Shown: positions 31,669 to 40,644 of the stretch, one piece after another
Numbering within the stretch: the first letter of the stretch is position 1
Layout: each line of letters begins with the position of its first letter
Source: Streptomyces griseoincarnatus
GTDB lineage: Bacteria; Actinomycetota; Actinomycetes; Streptomycetales; Streptomycetaceae
Assembly (NCBI GenBank): GCA_014649575.1
Contig: BMTH01000003.1
Span: 310,001-374,000, forward strand
Direction of reading: 5' to 3'
DNA: 64,000 bases
Program-made: the position numbers and the translations under genes
Notes under the pieces: model-generated
Told to the model about the DNA's origin: nothing
What the model saw: only the letters and a program-made list of their open reading frames with translations
The model's database searches: none

Positions 31669-32895
31669 GTGCGCGACCTCGACCACCGACGCCTCGGCCG
31701 TGAACTCGGCCTGTTCGACACCGACCCGCTGATGGGCGCGGGCCTTCCCTACTGGCTCCCCGACGGCGCCGTCGTACGGCACACCCTGGAGGAGTACGTC
31801 CGTGAGGCGGAACGAGCTGCCGGCTACCGGCACGTGTACTCGCCCGTGCTCGGCAAACGCGAGCTGTACGAGCTCTCCGGGCACTGGGACCACTACCGCG
31901 ACGACATGTACCCGCCGATGGACGTGGGCGGGGAGCAGATGCTGCTGCGTCCCAGCCTGTGCCCGCACCACGCCCTGATCTTCCGCTCCCGCACCCGCAG
32001 CCACCGCGACCTGCCGTACCGGATGGCCGAGCTGGGCGGCATGTACCGCTCGGAGCGGTCGGGCGTGCTCGGCGGTCTGACCCGGGTGCGGGCCATCCAG
32101 CTGAACGACGCGCACATCTTCTGCACCCCGGACCAGGCCGTCGAGGAGGCCGCCGGGGCGCTCGCTCTCATCTCCCGTGCCTACGCCGACCTGGGCATCC
32201 GCGCCTCACGGCACCGGCTGTCGCTGCCGGGCGGCGGCGGGAAGTACGTCGCCGACCCGGCCCTGTGGCGGCGGGCCACCGCGCTGCTGCGTGAGGTGCT
32301 GGACGCGTCCGGTGCGGCGTACGAGGCCGTCGAGGGCGAGGCCGCCTTCTACGGACCGAAGATCGACGTGCAGATCACCGACCCGGCGGGCCGTGAGTCC
32401 ACCCTGTCCACCGTGCAGATCGACTTCCACCAGCCGGAGCGCTTCGGCCTGCGCTACATCGGCCCGGACGGCGCCCGGCACCGGCCGGTCATGGTGCACC
32501 GCAGTGTCATCGGCAGCGTGGAGCGGGCCGTCGCGCATCTGCTGGAGGAGCACGGCGGCGCCTTCCCGCCGTGGCTCGCCCCGCTGCAGTTGGTGGTGCT
32601 GCCGGTGGGCGAGGAGCAGGAGGAACAAGCTCACGCCGTCGTGCGGGAGGCGGCCGCGCTCGGGCTGCGGGCCGAGGTGAGCGGCCTGGCCGAGGGCAGT
32701 CTCGGCGCCCGGATCCGCCGGGCGCGGCTGGTGCCGTACCAGGCGGTGCTGGGCGCGCGGGAGGCCGCGGACGGCCTGCTCGCCGTGCGGCTGCGGGACG
32801 GACGGCGGCCCGGCGTGCTGCCGGTGGCGGAATTCCTGCGACGCGTGGAGGGGCGGGTGCGCGCTCGCGGGACCGCGCTCTGGGAGCCCGCGTAA
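31669..32895 (+). CDS. Second, short threonyl-tRNA synthetase lacking TGS and editing domains
   Basis: 408 residues from a GTG with GAGGAGG 5 nt upstream. Class II catalytic core: motif 1 near YRHVYSPVLGKRELYELSGHW, zinc ligands in RPSLCPHH, AIQLNDAHIFC and MVHRSVIGSVER, motif 2 YRMAELGGMYRSERSG, and motif 3 in the last of these. A C-terminal anticodon-binding domain follows (LQLVVLPVGEEQEEQAHAV to ~395). Housekeeping ThrRS is ~650 residues with TGS and N2 editing domains at the front; both are absent. It therefore cannot edit Ser-tRNA-Thr by itself. Short ThrRS paralogs serve as stress or antibiotic-resistant duplicates; the leader upstream suggests induction when Thr-tRNA is scarce. Confidence 0.92.
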   Translation: MRDLDHRRLGRELGLFDTDPLMGAGLPYWLPDGAVVRHTLEEYVREAERAAGYRHVYSPVLGKRELYELSGHWDHYRDDMYPPMDVGGEQMLLRPSLCPHHALIFRSRTRSHRDLPYRMAELGGMYRSERSGVLGGLTRVRAIQLNDAHIFCTPDQAVEEAAGALALISRAYADLGIRASRHRLSLPGGGGKYVADPALWRRATALLREVLDASGAAYEAVEGEAAFYGPKIDVQITDPAGRESTLSTVQIDFHQPERFGLRYIGPDGARHRPVMVHRSVIGSVERAVAHLLEEHGGAFPPWLAPLQLVVLPVGEEQEEQAHAVVREAAALGLRAEVSGLAEGSLGARIRRARLVPYQAVLGAREAADGLLAVRLRDGRRPGVLPVAEFLRRVEGRVRARGTALWEPA

Positions 32896-32933
32896 GGTCG
32901 ACGGGCAGACCTCGCCCGAAGAAGGAGTCCGTC

Positions 32934-33920
32934 GTGCCCAACGGCCGGCAGCAGGTCCCGGTGATCATCGACTGCGACACCGGCGTGGACGACGCCCTGG
33001 CCCTGCTGTTCGCCGTACGGCACCCCGGGATCGACCTGCGGGCCGTCACCTGCGTCGCCGGGAACACGGACGTGGACGGCGTCGTACGCAACACGCTGAC
33101 CGTGCTGGAGCGGGCGGGCGCGGCGGACGTGCCGGTGGCGCGGGGCGCCGAGCGTCCGCTGATCGAGGCGCCGCGCTCCGCCCGCCATGTCCACGGCCAC
33201 GACGGCATGGGCGACCTGGCGCTGCCCGCCCCGCGCCGCACCCCGGTGGACGCGGACGCGGTGACGCTGCTGCGCCGCGAGATCCTCGCCTCGCCCCGCC
33301 CGGTCACCCTCGTGCCGACCGCGCCGCTCACCAACATCGCCCTGCTGCTGCGGACCCACCCCGAGGTGACCCGCAACATCGAGCGGATCGTGTTCATGGG
33401 CGGCGCGGCGGGCGCCGGGAACGCCACGCCGGTGGCCGAGTTCAACGTGTGGCACGACCCGGAGGCCGCCGCGATCACGCTCACCGCGGGTGTGCCGATC
33501 ACCATGTACGGGCTGGACGTGTTCACCCGGGTCGTCGTCCCCGGCGACGACGTGCGGCGGCTGCGCGCGAGCGACGAACCGGGGGCCCGGCTGGCCGGCG
33601 ACCTGCTCGCCCACCGCCCGGCCCACCCGGACAGCCGTCCCGACGACCCCGGCGAGGACTCCGGCGGCCTCGGTGACGCGGGTGCGCTGTGCGCGGTCGC
33701 CGATCCGGAGGGGCTGACCACGCACCGCCTCCCGGTCGACGTGTCCCTGGCGCCCGGCCCGGCGCGCGGCCAGACGATCGTCGACCGCCGCCCCCGTGCC
33801 GGGGAGTCGGAGCTGCACGAGGGCACCCGCGAGCAGACCCTGGTCGACGTCGGCCTGGACGTGGACGTGCAGCGCTACGTGAAGCTCTACCTGACGACGG
33901 TCGAACACCTCACTCCCTAG
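32934..33920 (+). CDS. Nucleoside hydrolase (IUNH family)
   Basis: 328 residues from a GTG at 32934 (GAAGGAG, 6-nt gap). The N-terminal calcium motif VIIDCDTGVDDALALLFAV corresponds to the DxDxGxDDxxA signature of inosine-uridine nucleoside hydrolases. TLVPTAPLTNIALLL, IVFMGGAAGAGN and EFNVWHDPEAAAI are further family blocks. It cleaves the N-glycosidic bond of ribonucleosides for salvage in the cytoplasm. It starts 38 bp after the ThrRS stop and may be co-transcribed with it. Confidence 0.92.
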   Translation: MPNGRQQVPVIIDCDTGVDDALALLFAVRHPGIDLRAVTCVAGNTDVDGVVRNTLTVLERAGAADVPVARGAERPLIEAPRSARHVHGHDGMGDLALPAPRRTPVDADAVTLLRREILASPRPVTLVPTAPLTNIALLLRTHPEVTRNIERIVFMGGAAGAGNATPVAEFNVWHDPEAAAITLTAGVPITMYGLDVFTRVVVPGDDVRRLRASDEPGARLAGDLLAHRPAHPDSRPDDPGEDSGGLGDAGALCAVADPEGLTTHRLPVDVSLAPGPARGQTIVDRRPRAGESELHEGTREQTLVDVGLDVDVQRYVKLYLTTVEHLTP

Positions 33921-34066
33921 TTGCACGTCAGTTCGATCCGAGCGGGCCCGGCGGGCGTGCGGTCCGCCACACCGGGGGGAATGGCACCCGGTTACCGGTG
34001 CGTTCGCTTTTACGGTGTTCTGGTCAGTTTCTCCGCCGGTACCCGCACACCCAGAGGAGACCCCGC

Positions 34067-35770
34067 GTGACCGACCGCCCCACCTCGCCCGACCCCCGGC
34101 CGCCGCACCCCGCCCCCGACGCCACGCCCGACCTCTCCTCCCGCGACCCCGACTGGTGGCGGCAGGCCGTCGTCTACCAGATCTACCCCCGCAGCTTCGC
34201 CGACGCCGACGGCGACGGCCTGGGCGACCTGCGCGGCATCACGCGACGCCTCACGCATCTGTCCGCGCTGGGCGTCGACGCCCTGTGGCTCAGCCCGTTC
34301 TACCCGTCCGAGCTGGCCGACGGCGGCTACGACGTCGCCGACCCGCGCGGCGTCGACCCGCGCCTGGGCACCCTCGACGACTTCGACGCGCTGGTCCGCG
34401 AGGCGCACCGGCTCGGTCTGAAGGTGATCGTCGACATCGTCCCCAACCACACCTCCCACCAGCACGTCTGGTTCCAGGAGGCGCTGCGCGCCGGGCCCGG
34501 CTCCCCGGCCCGCGACCGCTACGTCTTCCGCGACGGCCGCGGCGGGAGCGGCGAGCTGCCGCCCACCGACTGGCAGTCCGTGTTCGGCGGCAGCGCGTGG
34601 CAGCGGGTGCCGGACGGGCAGTGGTACCTGCATCTGTTCGCCGCCGAGCAGCCCGACCTGAACTGGGACCACCCGGACGTCCGCGAGGACTTCCGCACCA
34701 CCCTGCGCTTCTGGTCCGACCGGGGTGTGGACGGCTTCCGCGTCGACGTGGCCCACGCCCTCACCAAGGACCTCGAGGAGCCGCTGCGCGACCTCGGCGA
34801 CCACGCGGCGGGCGGCGAGGCGGCCCTCGTCGACTTCGCACCCGGCACGCACCCGTTCTACGACCGCGACGAGGTGCACGAGATCTACCGCGACTGGCGG
34901 AAGATCTTCGACACGTACACCCCGCCGCGTACGGCCGTGGCGGAGGCGTGGGTGCCCGGCGCGCGGCGCGCCCTGTACGCCCGCCCGGACGAGCTGGGCC
35001 AGGCCTTCAACTTCGAGTACCTCGAAGCCGCGTGGGACGCGGACGAACTGCGCCAGGTCATCACCGACTCGCTGGCGACCGCGCAGGCGGCCGGCGCCTC
35101 CGCGACCTGGGTGCTGTCCAACCACGACGTGGTCCGGCACGCCTCCCGGCTGATGCTGCCGCCGGGCACGGACACCAACGCCTGGCTGCTGTCCGGCGGC
35201 AACGCCCCCGCCGTCGACCCGGAGGCCGGACTGCGGCGGGCCCGCGCCGCCACCCTGCTGATGCTGGCGCTGCCCGGCTCGGCGTACGTCTACCAGGGCG
35301 AGGAGCTGGGCCTTCCCGAGGTCGCCGATCTGCCCGCGGAGGTCCTCCAGGACCCCATCTGGGAGCAGACCGGCCACGTCCGCAAGGGCCGTGACGGCTG
35401 CCGCGTCCCGCTGCCGTGGACCACGACCGGCCCGTCGTACGGCTTCGGCGCGAACGGCGCGTGGCTGCCGCAGCCGCCGTCCTTCGCCGCGTACGCCGTG
35501 GAGGCGCAGGACGGGGTGGAGGGCTCCACCCTGGAGCTGTACCGCACGGCCCTGCGTCTGCGTCGCAAGCTGATCGACGGCGAGACGCTGGGCTGGGTGG
35601 AGGGGACGCCGGAGGGTGTCCTCCTGTTCGACCGCGGGGACGGCTGGCGCTGCGTGACGAACCTGTCCACCGAGCCGGTCCCCCTCCCGGCGGGCGAGGT
35701 CGCCCTCACCAGCGCCCCGCTCTCCGGCGGCCACCTCCCCCCGGACACGACGGCTTGGCTGACGCGCTGA
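34067..35770 (+). CDS. GH13 alpha-glucosidase
   Basis: 567 residues from a GTG at 34067 (AGAGGAGA, 6-nt gap). It is a cytoplasmic GH13 TIM barrel: WWRQAVVYQIYPRSFADADG at ~30, VDIVPNHTSH (~125), GFRVDVAHAL with the nucleophile Asp (~226), VAEAWVPG with the acid/base Glu (~292), and SNHDVVRH (~352). The QxDLNWDHPDVRE stretch is typical of the oligo-1,6-/alpha-glucosidase group. It lacks a signal peptide and so acts on imported malto- or isomalto-oligosaccharides. It stands alone with about 150 bp upstream. Confidence 0.93.
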   Translation: MTDRPTSPDPRPPHPAPDATPDLSSRDPDWWRQAVVYQIYPRSFADADGDGLGDLRGITRRLTHLSALGVDALWLSPFYPSELADGGYDVADPRGVDPRLGTLDDFDALVREAHRLGLKVIVDIVPNHTSHQHVWFQEALRAGPGSPARDRYVFRDGRGGSGELPPTDWQSVFGGSAWQRVPDGQWYLHLFAAEQPDLNWDHPDVREDFRTTLRFWSDRGVDGFRVDVAHALTKDLEEPLRDLGDHAAGGEAALVDFAPGTHPFYDRDEVHEIYRDWRKIFDTYTPPRTAVAEAWVPGARRALYARPDELGQAFNFEYLEAAWDADELRQVITDSLATAQAAGASATWVLSNHDVVRHASRLMLPPGTDTNAWLLSGGNAPAVDPEAGLRRARAATLLMLALPGSAYVYQGEELGLPEVADLPAEVLQDPIWEQTGHVRKGRDGCRVPLPWTTTGPSYGFGANGAWLPQPPSFAAYAVEAQDGVEGSTLELYRTALRLRRKLIDGETLGWVEGTPEGVLLFDRGDGWRCVTNLSTEPVPLPAGEVALTSAPLSGGHLPPDTTAWLTR

Positions 35771-36032
35771 GGCGACGGCGCCGGCGGTGCCGGTGCGTCT
35801 CCGGCGCGGTGACGGGTGGCGGCCCCTTTGCCGGTGCCGCCACCCTCTCGGGTCTCACGTCCGGTGGCGGTCGGACGACTCGTGCGCCGGGGACCGTGGC
35901 CCCGAGGACTCGCCGTCGTGGCGGGGGCGGTCGCCACCCGGACGGGGGTCGTGGGCGGGCGGGCGGTGAGGGGGGCCGCCACAGTCGGTCGCAGGTGTGT
36001 CCGACGTCCGGCGTACAGGGAGCCCGTCCACG

Positions 36033-36818
36033 ATGAACAGGTCCAGCAAGGCAGCGGCCGCCGCGTTGACGGCGGCCGGGATTCTCGCGGGCGGGTGGGC
36101 GGCGGCCGGGCCCGCGTCCGCAGTCGACGGGGCCGCCCCGCCGCCGCGCGAGCGGGTGCTCTGGGGTTCCGTGACGATTCCGCCCGGACGGGACGGCATC
36201 GTCGAGGCGTCGGGGCTGTCCGGGCCCGCCCTCGGATTCGGCTCCAGCCTGACGCTGACCGCCCCGAGCGGGGCCAAGGCCACCGGCGTCCCGCTCGCCG
36301 CCGCCGGCTACCGGGGTGAGGTGGCCGCCGACGGCCGTACCGCCGCGTACACGGCCACGTCGGTGGAGAGCCCGTGGCAGACCGGGACCTTCCCCTTCGT
36401 GCTGGCGGTGCCCGCCGACGCCGTGCCGGGGGCCCGGCTCGACGGATGCGTGCTGCGGCTCGCGGACGCGGAGGGCGTCGAGCGGGCGAGCGGCGGGTGC
36501 CAGGTGACCGTGGGGCTGCCGTCGCCGGTGCTGTCCCGGCCCGAGTCGGGGGTGCCGTTGGGGTACCGCCCGACGACGTCGGGCACGGCGTACCCGGGGG
36601 CGCAGGTGACGGTGTCCGACCAGGACGGGAACGAGGTGTGCGTGGACACGGCGGGGGCCGACGGGGCGTGGAGCTGCGCTCCCGGCCGCGATCTGCCCGC
36701 CGGGGCCAACCGGCTCCAGGCCACGGCGACGATGAACGGCGTGTCCGCGTCGAGTGAGCAGATCCAGATCAGCGTCGGGCCGTCTTCCGCGGAGGCGTCT
36801 CCGGTCCCGGCCCGCTGA
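36033..36818 (+). CDS. Secreted protein with C-terminal Ig-like domain
   Basis: 261 residues from the ATG at 36033. A signal peptide (MNRSSKAAAAALTAAGILAG to about PASA) is followed by a ~130-residue beta-rich domain with two cysteines (DGCVLRLAD, SGGCQVTV) and a C-terminal bacterial Ig-like repeat (TSGTAYPGAQVTVSDQDGNEVC...GAWSCAPGRDLPAG). No enzymatic motif is visible; it is probably an extracellular or envelope-associated protein. The 262 bp before it hold no recognisable gene. Confidence 0.78.
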   Translation: MNRSSKAAAAALTAAGILAGGWAAAGPASAVDGAAPPPRERVLWGSVTIPPGRDGIVEASGLSGPALGFGSSLTLTAPSGAKATGVPLAAAGYRGEVAADGRTAAYTATSVESPWQTGTFPFVLAVPADAVPGARLDGCVLRLADAEGVERASGGCQVTVGLPSPVLSRPESGVPLGYRPTTSGTAYPGAQVTVSDQDGNEVCVDTAGADGAWSCAPGRDLPAGANRLQATATMNGVSASSEQIQISVGPSSAEASPVPAR

Positions 36819-36843
36819 CAGCGTGCCGCGTCCGACTCTCATG

Positions 36844-36866
36844 TCGCGCAGTTCCCCGCGCCCCTT
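36844..36866 (+). repeat. Fragment of the ~165-bp dispersed repeat
   Basis: TCGCGCAGTTCCCCGCGCCC matches the core of the repeat units in 17061-17425. Only this ~22-bp core is present, immediately after the secreted-protein gene, so the core alone can occur as an intergenic element. Confidence 0.75.
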
Positions 36867-36917
36867 CCGGAGGCGCCTTGGGGAACCGCCGTTGATCCCA
36901 CCCGCCCGACCGGGAGG

Positions 36918-37289
36918 TCAGACGTGCCCGGGCCCACCACTGCCGAACGCCCCGCTGGACCCCGGCAGCCACCGCTTCCTCTGCTGGTCCTTCCCCGTCC
37001 TGGTACTGGCATGGTGCAGCTCGTACGGCATGAGCCGGGAGCCGGTGCGGGGCGTGAGGGGTATCTCGTCGGGCTCACGCATCTCCCGCATCTCGCGCAC
37101 CGCGCCGCCGTCCGGCAGCCTCGGCTGTTCGTCGGGCTGGGGACGCGGTGACTCCTGGTCCATGTACCGCATTCCCGCGCGGACGGCCCAGACCAGGGCA
37201 CCTGCCACGAAGATGCCGCCGATGAAGGCCGCTGCCACGGCCCACTGGTGGTCGCTGGCGGCCAGCTGTACAAGCGTTGCCGTGTTCAT
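36918..37289 (-). CDS. DUF6479-like small membrane protein
   Basis: 123 residues. A single hydrophobic helix near the N-terminus (QWAVAAAFIGGIFVAGALVW) is followed by a long polar, Arg/Pro/Glu-rich cytoplasmic tail with REMREMREPDE. The plan and N-terminus fit the Streptomyces DUF6479 family (from memory). Function unknown. Convergent with the secreted-protein gene. Confidence 0.75.
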   Translation of the reverse strand: MNTATLVQLAASDHQWAVAAAFIGGIFVAGALVWAVRAGMRYMDQESPRPQPDEQPRLPDGGAVREMREMREPDEIPLTPRTGSRLMPYELHHASTRTGKDQQRKRWLPGSSGAFGSGGPGHV

Positions 37290-37489
37290 GTTTCCGAGTA
37301 TGGACCAGGAAATGTGATAAAGCGCCCTAGATGTCCGAATTGGGGTGCAGCCCCCATTCGGCTCTGCCGGAAGGCGGCGCCCCGCACCGGGTGGCAGGCT
37401 GCGGCCAGAGGGAAGGCCGGGACGGGCCGTCGCGTCCCCACGTGTGCAGCTCGGGGCCCGGCCCCGGCCTTCCCGTCTCCGTCTCGCCG

Positions 37490-39613
37490 CTACACCGACG
37501 TCCTCCCGGCGACCTGCTCCGGCGCCTCCGCCGCCCGGCCGGAACCGGCGTCACCGTCAAGCCGCGGCGCGTCCCGGAACAGCCTCCCCGGCCACCAGAA
37601 CCGCCGGCCGAGGTCCAGCGCCAGCGCCGGCACCATGACCGTGCGCACGAGGAACGTGTCCAGCAGGACGCCGATCCCCACCAGCACCCCCATCTGCGCC
37701 ATCGTCACCAGCGGCAGCCCGGCGAACACCGCGAAGGTGGCCGCCAGCACCACACCGGCCGAGGTGATCACCCCTCCCGTGCTGGTCAGGCCCTCCAGGA
37801 CACCGCGGACGACGCCGAGCCGCGCGGTCTCCTCCCGCACCCGGTGCATGAGGAAGATGTTGTAGTCGATGCCCAGGGCCACCAGGAACACGAAGCCCAT
37901 CAGCGGGATCGACCAGTCCACGCCCGCGTGGCCGAGGACGTGCTCGAAGAGCAGGTTGGACGCGCCGAGCGCCGCGAGGTACGACACCACCACGGTGGCC
38001 AGCAGCAGCACCGGAGCGACCAGCGCCCGCAGCAGTCCGATCAGCACGGCGAGGACGACCAGCAGCACCACGGGCACCACGGTCGTCAGGTCCCGGTCCG
38101 CGGCGCGCGCGGTGTCCAGGCTCTCCGCGGTGGTCCCGCCGACCAGGGCGTCCGCGCCGGCCACCGCGTGCACGGCGGCGCGCAGCGCGTCGACGGTGTC
38201 CTTGGCGGCGTCGCTGTCCGGGGCGTCCTCGAGCACCACCGACAGCAGGGTGAGGGAGCCGTCGGGCGTGCGGTCGCCGCCCGGCTCGACCCGGGCCACC
38301 CCGTCGACGCCGTCCGCGGCGGTCCGCACCTCGCCCGCGTCGGCGGTGCGGGTGACGATCTGCGCGGGGTCGGAGGCACCGGAGGGGAAGTGCTCCGACA
38401 GCCGCTCCTGCGCGACGACGGACTCGGGCTTGTCCTGGAACATCTCCGACTGGGTGAGTCCCAGGGAGATCCCGGCCGCGGACAGCGCGAGCGCCCCGGT
38501 GACCGCCACCGACATCAGCCACGACCAGCGCGGACGCCGCGCCACCAGGGCGCCGATCCGGGACCACACCGTGTGTTCCTTGCGCGCGGGCGTGCCGAAG
38601 CGGGGGACGAACGGCCAGAACACCCAGCGCCCGGCGAGCACCAGCAGCGCGGGCAGCACCGTGACCATGGCGAGGAACGCGCAGACCACGCCGACCGCGC
38701 CGACCAGGCCCAGCGAACGCGAGGAGCTGATGTCGGCCAGCGCGAGGCAGGCGAGGCCCACGGCGATGGTTCCGGCCGAGGCGAGCACGGCCGGTCCTGA
38801 GCGGGTGAGGGCGATACGCATCGCCCGGTGCCGGTCCTCGTGCCGGTGCAGCTCCTCGCGGTAGCGGGCGATGAGCAGCAGCGCGTAGTCGGTGCCGACG
38901 CCGAAGACCAGCACCATCAGCACACCCGCGCTCTGCGGGTCCACGGGCAGCGAGGCGTGCCTGGCGAGCAGATAGGTGGACGCCTGGGTGAGCAGGGCGG
39001 CGAAGCCGACCGACAGCAGCGGGAACAGCCACAGCACCGGGCTGCGGTACGTGATCAGCAGCAGGGCGGTCACGACGAGTCCGGTGGCGATCATCAGGGT
39101 CGCGTCGAGGCTGTCGAACACCGCGACGCTGTCGGTGAGGGAGGCGGCGGGGCCGCCGACCTCGACGTCCGTGCCGGGCGGGGCGTCGGCCCCCGCGATG
39201 TCGCGCAGGGCGTCGACGGTGTCGGTGACCTCCTCCTCCGCGTCCAGCGGGACCACGGTCATCAGCGCCTCGCCGTCGTCCGACGGCACCGGGCCGGTGA
39301 TCCGCTGCCCCTCGGCGGTGAACCGGTCGAGGGCGGAGCGGTCGGCGTCCGCCGCCTCCCGGGCGCCCGCGCCGGTGTACACCACGACCACGGGCATGAC
39401 CGTGTCCGTACGGAACTTCTCCAGTTCGGTGTTGACGCGGGCGGACTCGGCGCCGTGCGGAAGAAAGGCGTTGGGGCTGGTGTCCTCCACGTCGCCGAGC
39501 TTCCCGGCCAGCGGGCCGAGGGCGACGGCGACGATCAGCCAGGCCGCGAGCACGGCCCACTTCCCGCGGCGCCCGCCGGGCGCACGCGCGATGCGCTGCA
39601 ACAGGGCGCGCAT
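37490..39613 (-). CDS. MMPL/RND-family transporter
   Basis: 707 residues from the ATG at 39611-39613, with AGGAGAG 5 nt upstream; the frame extends to 39640 without a site. Two RND repeats are present, each with a TM helix, a periplasmic loop and five further helices. The family hallmark VFGVGTDYALLLIARYREEL lies in the first repeat, and LGIDYNIFLMHRVREE in the second. MMPL proteins export lipids or drugs using the proton gradient. The ArsR-like gene and a coiled-coil membrane gene lie upstream on the same strand, and two operators precede them; all three are probably one regulated unit. Confidence 0.92.
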   Translation of the reverse strand: MRALLQRIARAPGGRRGKWAVLAAWLIVAVALGPLAGKLGDVEDTSPNAFLPHGAESARVNTELEKFRTDTVMPVVVVYTGAGAREAADADRSALDRFTAEGQRITGPVPSDDGEALMTVVPLDAEEEVTDTVDALRDIAGADAPPGTDVEVGGPAASLTDSVAVFDSLDATLMIATGLVVTALLLITYRSPVLWLFPLLSVGFAALLTQASTYLLARHASLPVDPQSAGVLMVLVFGVGTDYALLLIARYREELHRHEDRHRAMRIALTRSGPAVLASAGTIAVGLACLALADISSSRSLGLVGAVGVVCAFLAMVTVLPALLVLAGRWVFWPFVPRFGTPARKEHTVWSRIGALVARRPRWSWLMSVAVTGALALSAAGISLGLTQSEMFQDKPESVVAQERLSEHFPSGASDPAQIVTRTADAGEVRTAADGVDGVARVEPGGDRTPDGSLTLLSVVLEDAPDSDAAKDTVDALRAAVHAVAGADALVGGTTAESLDTARAADRDLTTVVPVVLLVVLAVLIGLLRALVAPVLLLATVVVSYLAALGASNLLFEHVLGHAGVDWSIPLMGFVFLVALGIDYNIFLMHRVREETARLGVVRGVLEGLTSTGGVITSAGVVLAATFAVFAGLPLVTMAQMGVLVGIGVLLDTFLVRTVMVPALALDLGRRFWWPGRLFRDAPRLDGDAGSGRAAEAPEQVAGRTSV

Positions 39614-39810
39614 GAGTACTCTCCTAGGGGTGAGGCGCACCGCCGGCCGGTGACGGCCGGCGCGGGGCGCACGGATCCCGCACCACGGCGCTCAGGGTGT
39701 GACGACCTGCCGTGGTGCTCGGGTCGGGGTGTGTCCGGGGCGTGTGCTTCCTCCGTACGGCCGGGAGTTGCCGCTCCCGGCCGTACACCTGCGCGCACCC
39801 GCGGACCGGG

Positions 39811-40125
39811 TCATTCGATCTCGCGCATCATCTTCTCCATCGACCCGACGGCGAGCCGGGTCTGTGCCAGGTCCTCCAGCAGCCGGCGCTGGTCCTCGGC
39901 GGTGCGGTGCTGCAACTCCACGGTGTCCTCGAGGAGTTGCGCGTACCGCGTGGCGAGTTCCTTGTACTGCTCCTCGCGCGCGGCCAGCATGCGGGCGCGC
40001 CAGGTGGCCGCCACCTGCCAGACGATCACGATCATCAGGCTGAAGAACCCGGCCGCGCCGACGGCCCCGACCAGCACGCCGAGCTCCTCGGCGCCGGCGG
40101 CCTGCGTCACCAGTTCGTCGTTCAC
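39811..40125 (-). CDS. Membrane protein with C-terminal coiled coil
   Basis: 104 residues. One TM helix (LVGAVGAAGFFSLMIVIVWQVA) is followed by a heptad-rich helix to the end (REEQYKELATRYAQLLEDTV, RRLLEDLAQTRLAVGSMEKM). Its start overlaps the stop of the ArsR-like gene by 4 bp (ATGA), so it is translationally coupled to that gene. No family is recognised; it could be a signal partner for the regulator or an accessory subunit of the downstream MMPL exporter (inference). Confidence 0.82.
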   Translation of the reverse strand: MNDELVTQAAGAEELGVLVGAVGAAGFFSLMIVIVWQVAATWRARMLAAREEQYKELATRYAQLLEDTVELQHRTAEDQRRLLEDLAQTRLAVGSMEKMMREIE

Positions 40126-40508
40126 TTCGCTTCCTCTTTCGCGCCTCGGTCCGAGCGGCCCGCGCCGCGGTCGGCGGTGCCCGCGCCGTCGTCGGTGAGC
40201 GTCGCGGCCGCGCGGGCGACGGTGTGCGGGGTGAGTTCACAGACGAACGGCGTGACGTCGTAGTACTTCACCGTCTTGCCGTCGTCCGCGGCTTCGAGCG
40301 TGCCGGTGACGAGGCCCGCGGCCTCCAGCCGCTGCAGGTGCATGTGCAGCAGCGGCCGGCTGATGCCGATCTCGCGCGCCAGCGCGCTGACGTACGTGCG
40401 GTTCTCCACGAGCGCCGCCACGATCCGCATCCGGTGCGGGTTGCCGAGCGCGGTCAGGATCTTCAGCAGTGCGTCACCTGTGGGCGCCGGCGGCGGGACC
40501 TCGGGCAT
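40122..40508 (-). CDS. ArsR-like winged-helix regulator
   Basis: 128 residues. A winged helix occupies ~8-95: ALLKILTALGNPHRMRIVAA, YVSALAREIGISRPLLHMHL, RLEAAGLVTGTLEA. No metal-binding cysteine motif is seen, so a non-metal signal is likely. The tail (after TPHTVARAAATL) is charged and disordered. It heads the three-gene unit ending in the MMPL exporter, with two matching TGTCA-N8-TGACA sites just upstream. Confidence 0.88.
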   Translation of the reverse strand: MPEVPPPAPTGDALLKILTALGNPHRMRIVAALVENRTYVSALAREIGISRPLLHMHLQRLEAAGLVTGTLEAADDGKTVKYYDVTPFVCELTPHTVARAAATLTDDGAGTADRGAGRSDRGAKEEAK

Positions 40509-40528
40509 CAGGCCCCCTTTCCCTCGTA

Positions 40529-40581
40529 CCTGTCAGAAAAGGCTGACAGGGGCCGGAGACACCTGTCAAAGATTTCTGACA
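40529..40581. promoter_or_regulatory. Two ArsR-type operators upstream of the ArsR-MMPL unit
   Basis: TGTCA-N8-TGACA occurs twice: at 40531-40548 (inside the larger perfect palindrome CCTGTCAG-N6-CTGACAGG, 40529-40550) and at 40564-40581. The centres are 33 bp apart, about three helical turns. Both lie within 80 bp of the regulator start (40508), as expected for autorepression. Confidence 0.8.
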
Positions 40582-40644
40582 CATCTCAGGGTCGGATGGG
40601 GGATCCCTCAGGGTCGGCTCCGGGAGGCCCCGAAGGGCACCGGG

